Assembly (NCBI GenBank): GCA_030146285.1
Contig: JASLBZ010000078.1
Span: 1 to 6,551, forward strand
Length of the DNA: 6,551 nucleotides
From: Neisseriaceae bacterium
GTDB lineage: Bacteria > Pseudomonadota > Gammaproteobacteria > Burkholderiales > Neisseriaceae
Reading direction: 5' to 3'
Positions within the stretch are counted from its first letter, which is position 1. Each line of letters opens with the position of its first letter. Both the position numbers and the translations under genes were made by a program. Positions 5,842 through 6,551 of this stretch are shown here, piece after piece. The notes beneath the pieces were generated by a model that searched no databases, was not told the origin of the DNA, and worked only from the letters and a program-made list of their open reading frames with translations.

Positions 5842-5866
5842 AAAAAGCCCCAATATGGGGCTTTTT
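5842..5866. terminator. Intrinsic terminator of the cyd operon, bidirectional
   Basis: A 10-base perfect stem, AAAAAGCCCC (5842-5851) and GGGGCTTTTT (5857-5866), closes on an AATAT loop. The T-run on the right ends cyd transcription. The A-run on the left would also end minus-strand transcripts coming from 5912 and beyond. Confidence 0.92.
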
Positions 5867-6158
5867 ATTTAAGGCCACACTCGATAACTCATATTTTCAA
5901 GTGATCATCACCTACTTGGAATAACGAGCCTCAATCTGCTTTAGCATGAATAATGTGATGGTACCGGTAACAAAATGAGAACTAAATACAATGACAAAAA
6001 TACATTTAATCAGTAATGAAAAATGGTCATGGCTAAAGTAGGTAAAGTTGACTCTTCTGAGAACACATATCAAAACGGCAAAATTACCCTTGCATTTTAG
6101 AAAAATCATAATGGATAATGACCTTACAGACAAGAAACATAAGCAAATGATTTATTTT

Positions 6159-6179
6159 AATATTTAAATTTTAAATATT
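6159..6179. repeat. AT-only perfect inverted repeat
   Basis: AATATTTAAA and TTTAAATATT are perfect inverted copies around one T. The sequence is pure A/T, so symmetry by chance is easier here. It may be a curved or easily melted upstream element of the gad control region, or a site for nucleoid proteins such as H-NS. Confidence 0.4.
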
Positions 6180-6256
6180 TTATTTTCATTTTGCATGATC
6201 TAAAGACTATGCACAAACTTCCATATGATGTAGCATTAATTGCATCGTCACCTAAG

Positions 6257-6286
6257 GTGGTATTCATGATTATTCCCCAATACCAC
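6257..6286. repeat. Inverted repeat upstream of gad
   Basis: GTGGTATT (6257-6264) and AATACCAC (6279-6286) are exact inverted copies separated by 14 bases. The centre is about 130 bases before the gad ATG and upstream of the candidate promoter. Widely spaced arms suit either a two-site regulator or a hairpin. No T-run follows. Confidence 0.45.
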
Positions 6287-6314
6287 GCGATGCCCGAAAC
6301 AAATGTTTAAAAAA

Positions 6315-6343
6315 TTTTCATCCATTTAGAGCTTTTGTACTAT
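6315..6343 (+). promoter_or_regulatory. Candidate gad promoter
   Basis: TTTTCA (6315-6320), a 17-base spacer and TACTAT (6338-6343) match the sigma-70 boxes at four of six positions each. Transcription would start near 6350, within the dyad at 6348-6363, leaving a leader of about 50 bases. Weak boxes fit a regulated promoter but also make the call uncertain. Confidence 0.35.
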
Positions 6344-6347
6344 CCAC

Positions 6348-6363
6348 AAACTGAAATCAGTTT
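6348..6363. repeat. Perfect 16-base dyad in the presumed gad leader, candidate operator
   Basis: AAACTGA and TCAGTTT are exact inverted copies around AA. It lies at the predicted transcription start and about 40 bases before the ATG, where a bound repressor would block the promoter. The regulator is unknown. Confidence 0.45.
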
Positions 6364-6400
6364 CCATCCGATTCCCTGTTCGCATACGTAGAGAGTGTTT

Positions 6401-6551
6401 ATGACTATTCATACCAGATACGATGTTTACGCATCAGAGCCAGCAACCAAAGATTTACCACGTTTTGTTTTCCCTGAGGCCGGCATCCAAGCCGATGTTG
6501 CCTACAATTTGATTGAAGACCACTTGTTATTGGATGGCATTGCCCGTCAAA
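6401..6551 (+). CDS. gadB: Glutamate decarboxylase, N-terminal fragment (runs off the window)
   Basis: Only the first 50 codons are present; the frame is open at the window edge. The family enzyme is a PLP-dependent cytoplasmic decarboxylase that converts glutamate to GABA and CO2 while consuming a proton. It is usually paired with a glutamate/GABA antiporter for acid resistance. The visible support is the N-terminal family block: RFVFPEAGIQADVAYNLIED (21-40) followed by LLLDGIARQ (42-50). This parallels the E. coli GadA/B order of [20 protein letters not shown] then LDGNARQ. A glycine-isoleucine replaces the more usual GN in that motif. The PLP lysine and catalytic regions lie beyond the window and cannot be checked. 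The start has GAGAG (6391-6395) five bases upstream. The long upstream region with dyads suggests separate regulation. Other members of the same PLP family are possible but fit less well. Confidence 0.85.
   Translation, partial: MTIHTRYDVYASEPATKDLPRFVFPEAGIQADVAYNLIEDHLLLDGIARQ

Larger units (their letters stand above)
5867..6400. other. AT-rich intergenic region between the cyd operon and gad
   Basis: About 530 bases without a well-supported gene. A minus-strand frame, 5912-6109 from ATG (65 codons), encodes a partly hydrophobic protein ending in FMLKQIEARYSK. It points into the bidirectional terminator at 5842-5866, but no ribosome site is evident. The stretch 6150-6190 is almost pure A/T. 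Inverted repeats lie at 6159-6179, 6257-6286 and 6348-6363. The part from about 6300 to 6400 is presumably the gad promoter and leader. Confidence 0.6.

Noticed and set aside
6033..6110. Plus-strand mini-frame of about 25 codons (MVMAKVGKVDSSENTYQ...)
   Set aside because: No ribosome site and too short to judge; its composition is not enough to call a gene.
1..6551. CRISPR arrays, tRNA or rRNA genes, insertion sequences, phage genes
   Set aside because: I saw no regularly spaced repeats, no tRNA-like cloverleaf with CCA end, no transposase and no phage protein. All genes are compact and chromosomal in character.

Overview
The window looks like an ordinary chromosomal stretch from an AT-leaning proteobacterium. 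I favour a betaproteobacterium, perhaps of the Neisseriales. The reasons are the metal-binding loop of the CueR-like regulator (C-x7-C followed by AIL), the quinol oxidase operon of the CIO kind with a small third subunit, and the NfsA, YebC and YdcH proteins. This placement is inference from remembered protein families. I saw no exact copy of the canonical 12-base neisserial DNA uptake sequence by eye, so the genus stays open.

Layout: (1) 1-774 is a copper-response pair, with copZ (Cu(I) chaperone, minus strand) divergent from a cueR-like MerR regulator (plus strand). The 84-base gap between them holds a promoter with the 19-base spacer typical of CueR targets. (2) 804-1080 is a small YdcH/DUF465 protein on the minus strand with its own terminator. 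(3) 1275-2021 is an NfsA-type flavin nitroreductase, and 2084-2815 is the translation-associated protein YebC. Both are on the plus strand and probably transcribed separately. (4) 2816-3253 has no convincing gene. It holds a hairpin after yebC, a perfect 17-base dyad of unknown function and a perfect FNR/ANR-type box just before cydA. (5) 3254-5816 is the cydA-cydB-small-subunit operon for a cytochrome bd quinol oxidase with a short Q-loop, closed by an intrinsic terminator at 5842-5866. The 41-residue third gene is easy to miss. (6) 5867-6400 is an AT-rich intergenic region with several inverted repeats. (7) 6401-6551 is the first 50 codons of a glutamate decarboxylase that runs off the window.

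Working together: the bd oxidase takes electrons from quinol to oxygen without a copper centre, and the FNR box suggests it is induced when oxygen is low. Glutamate decarboxylase consumes protons. CueR/CopZ handles Cu(I), and NfsA provides two-electron reduction of nitro compounds or quinones. This resembles a microaerobic, stress-adapted host associate, but the genes are mostly separate transcription units. I did not find a clearly new multi-gene system. The most worthwhile leads are non-coding: the unexplained dyads upstream of cydA and gad, and the double dyad between copZ and cueR.
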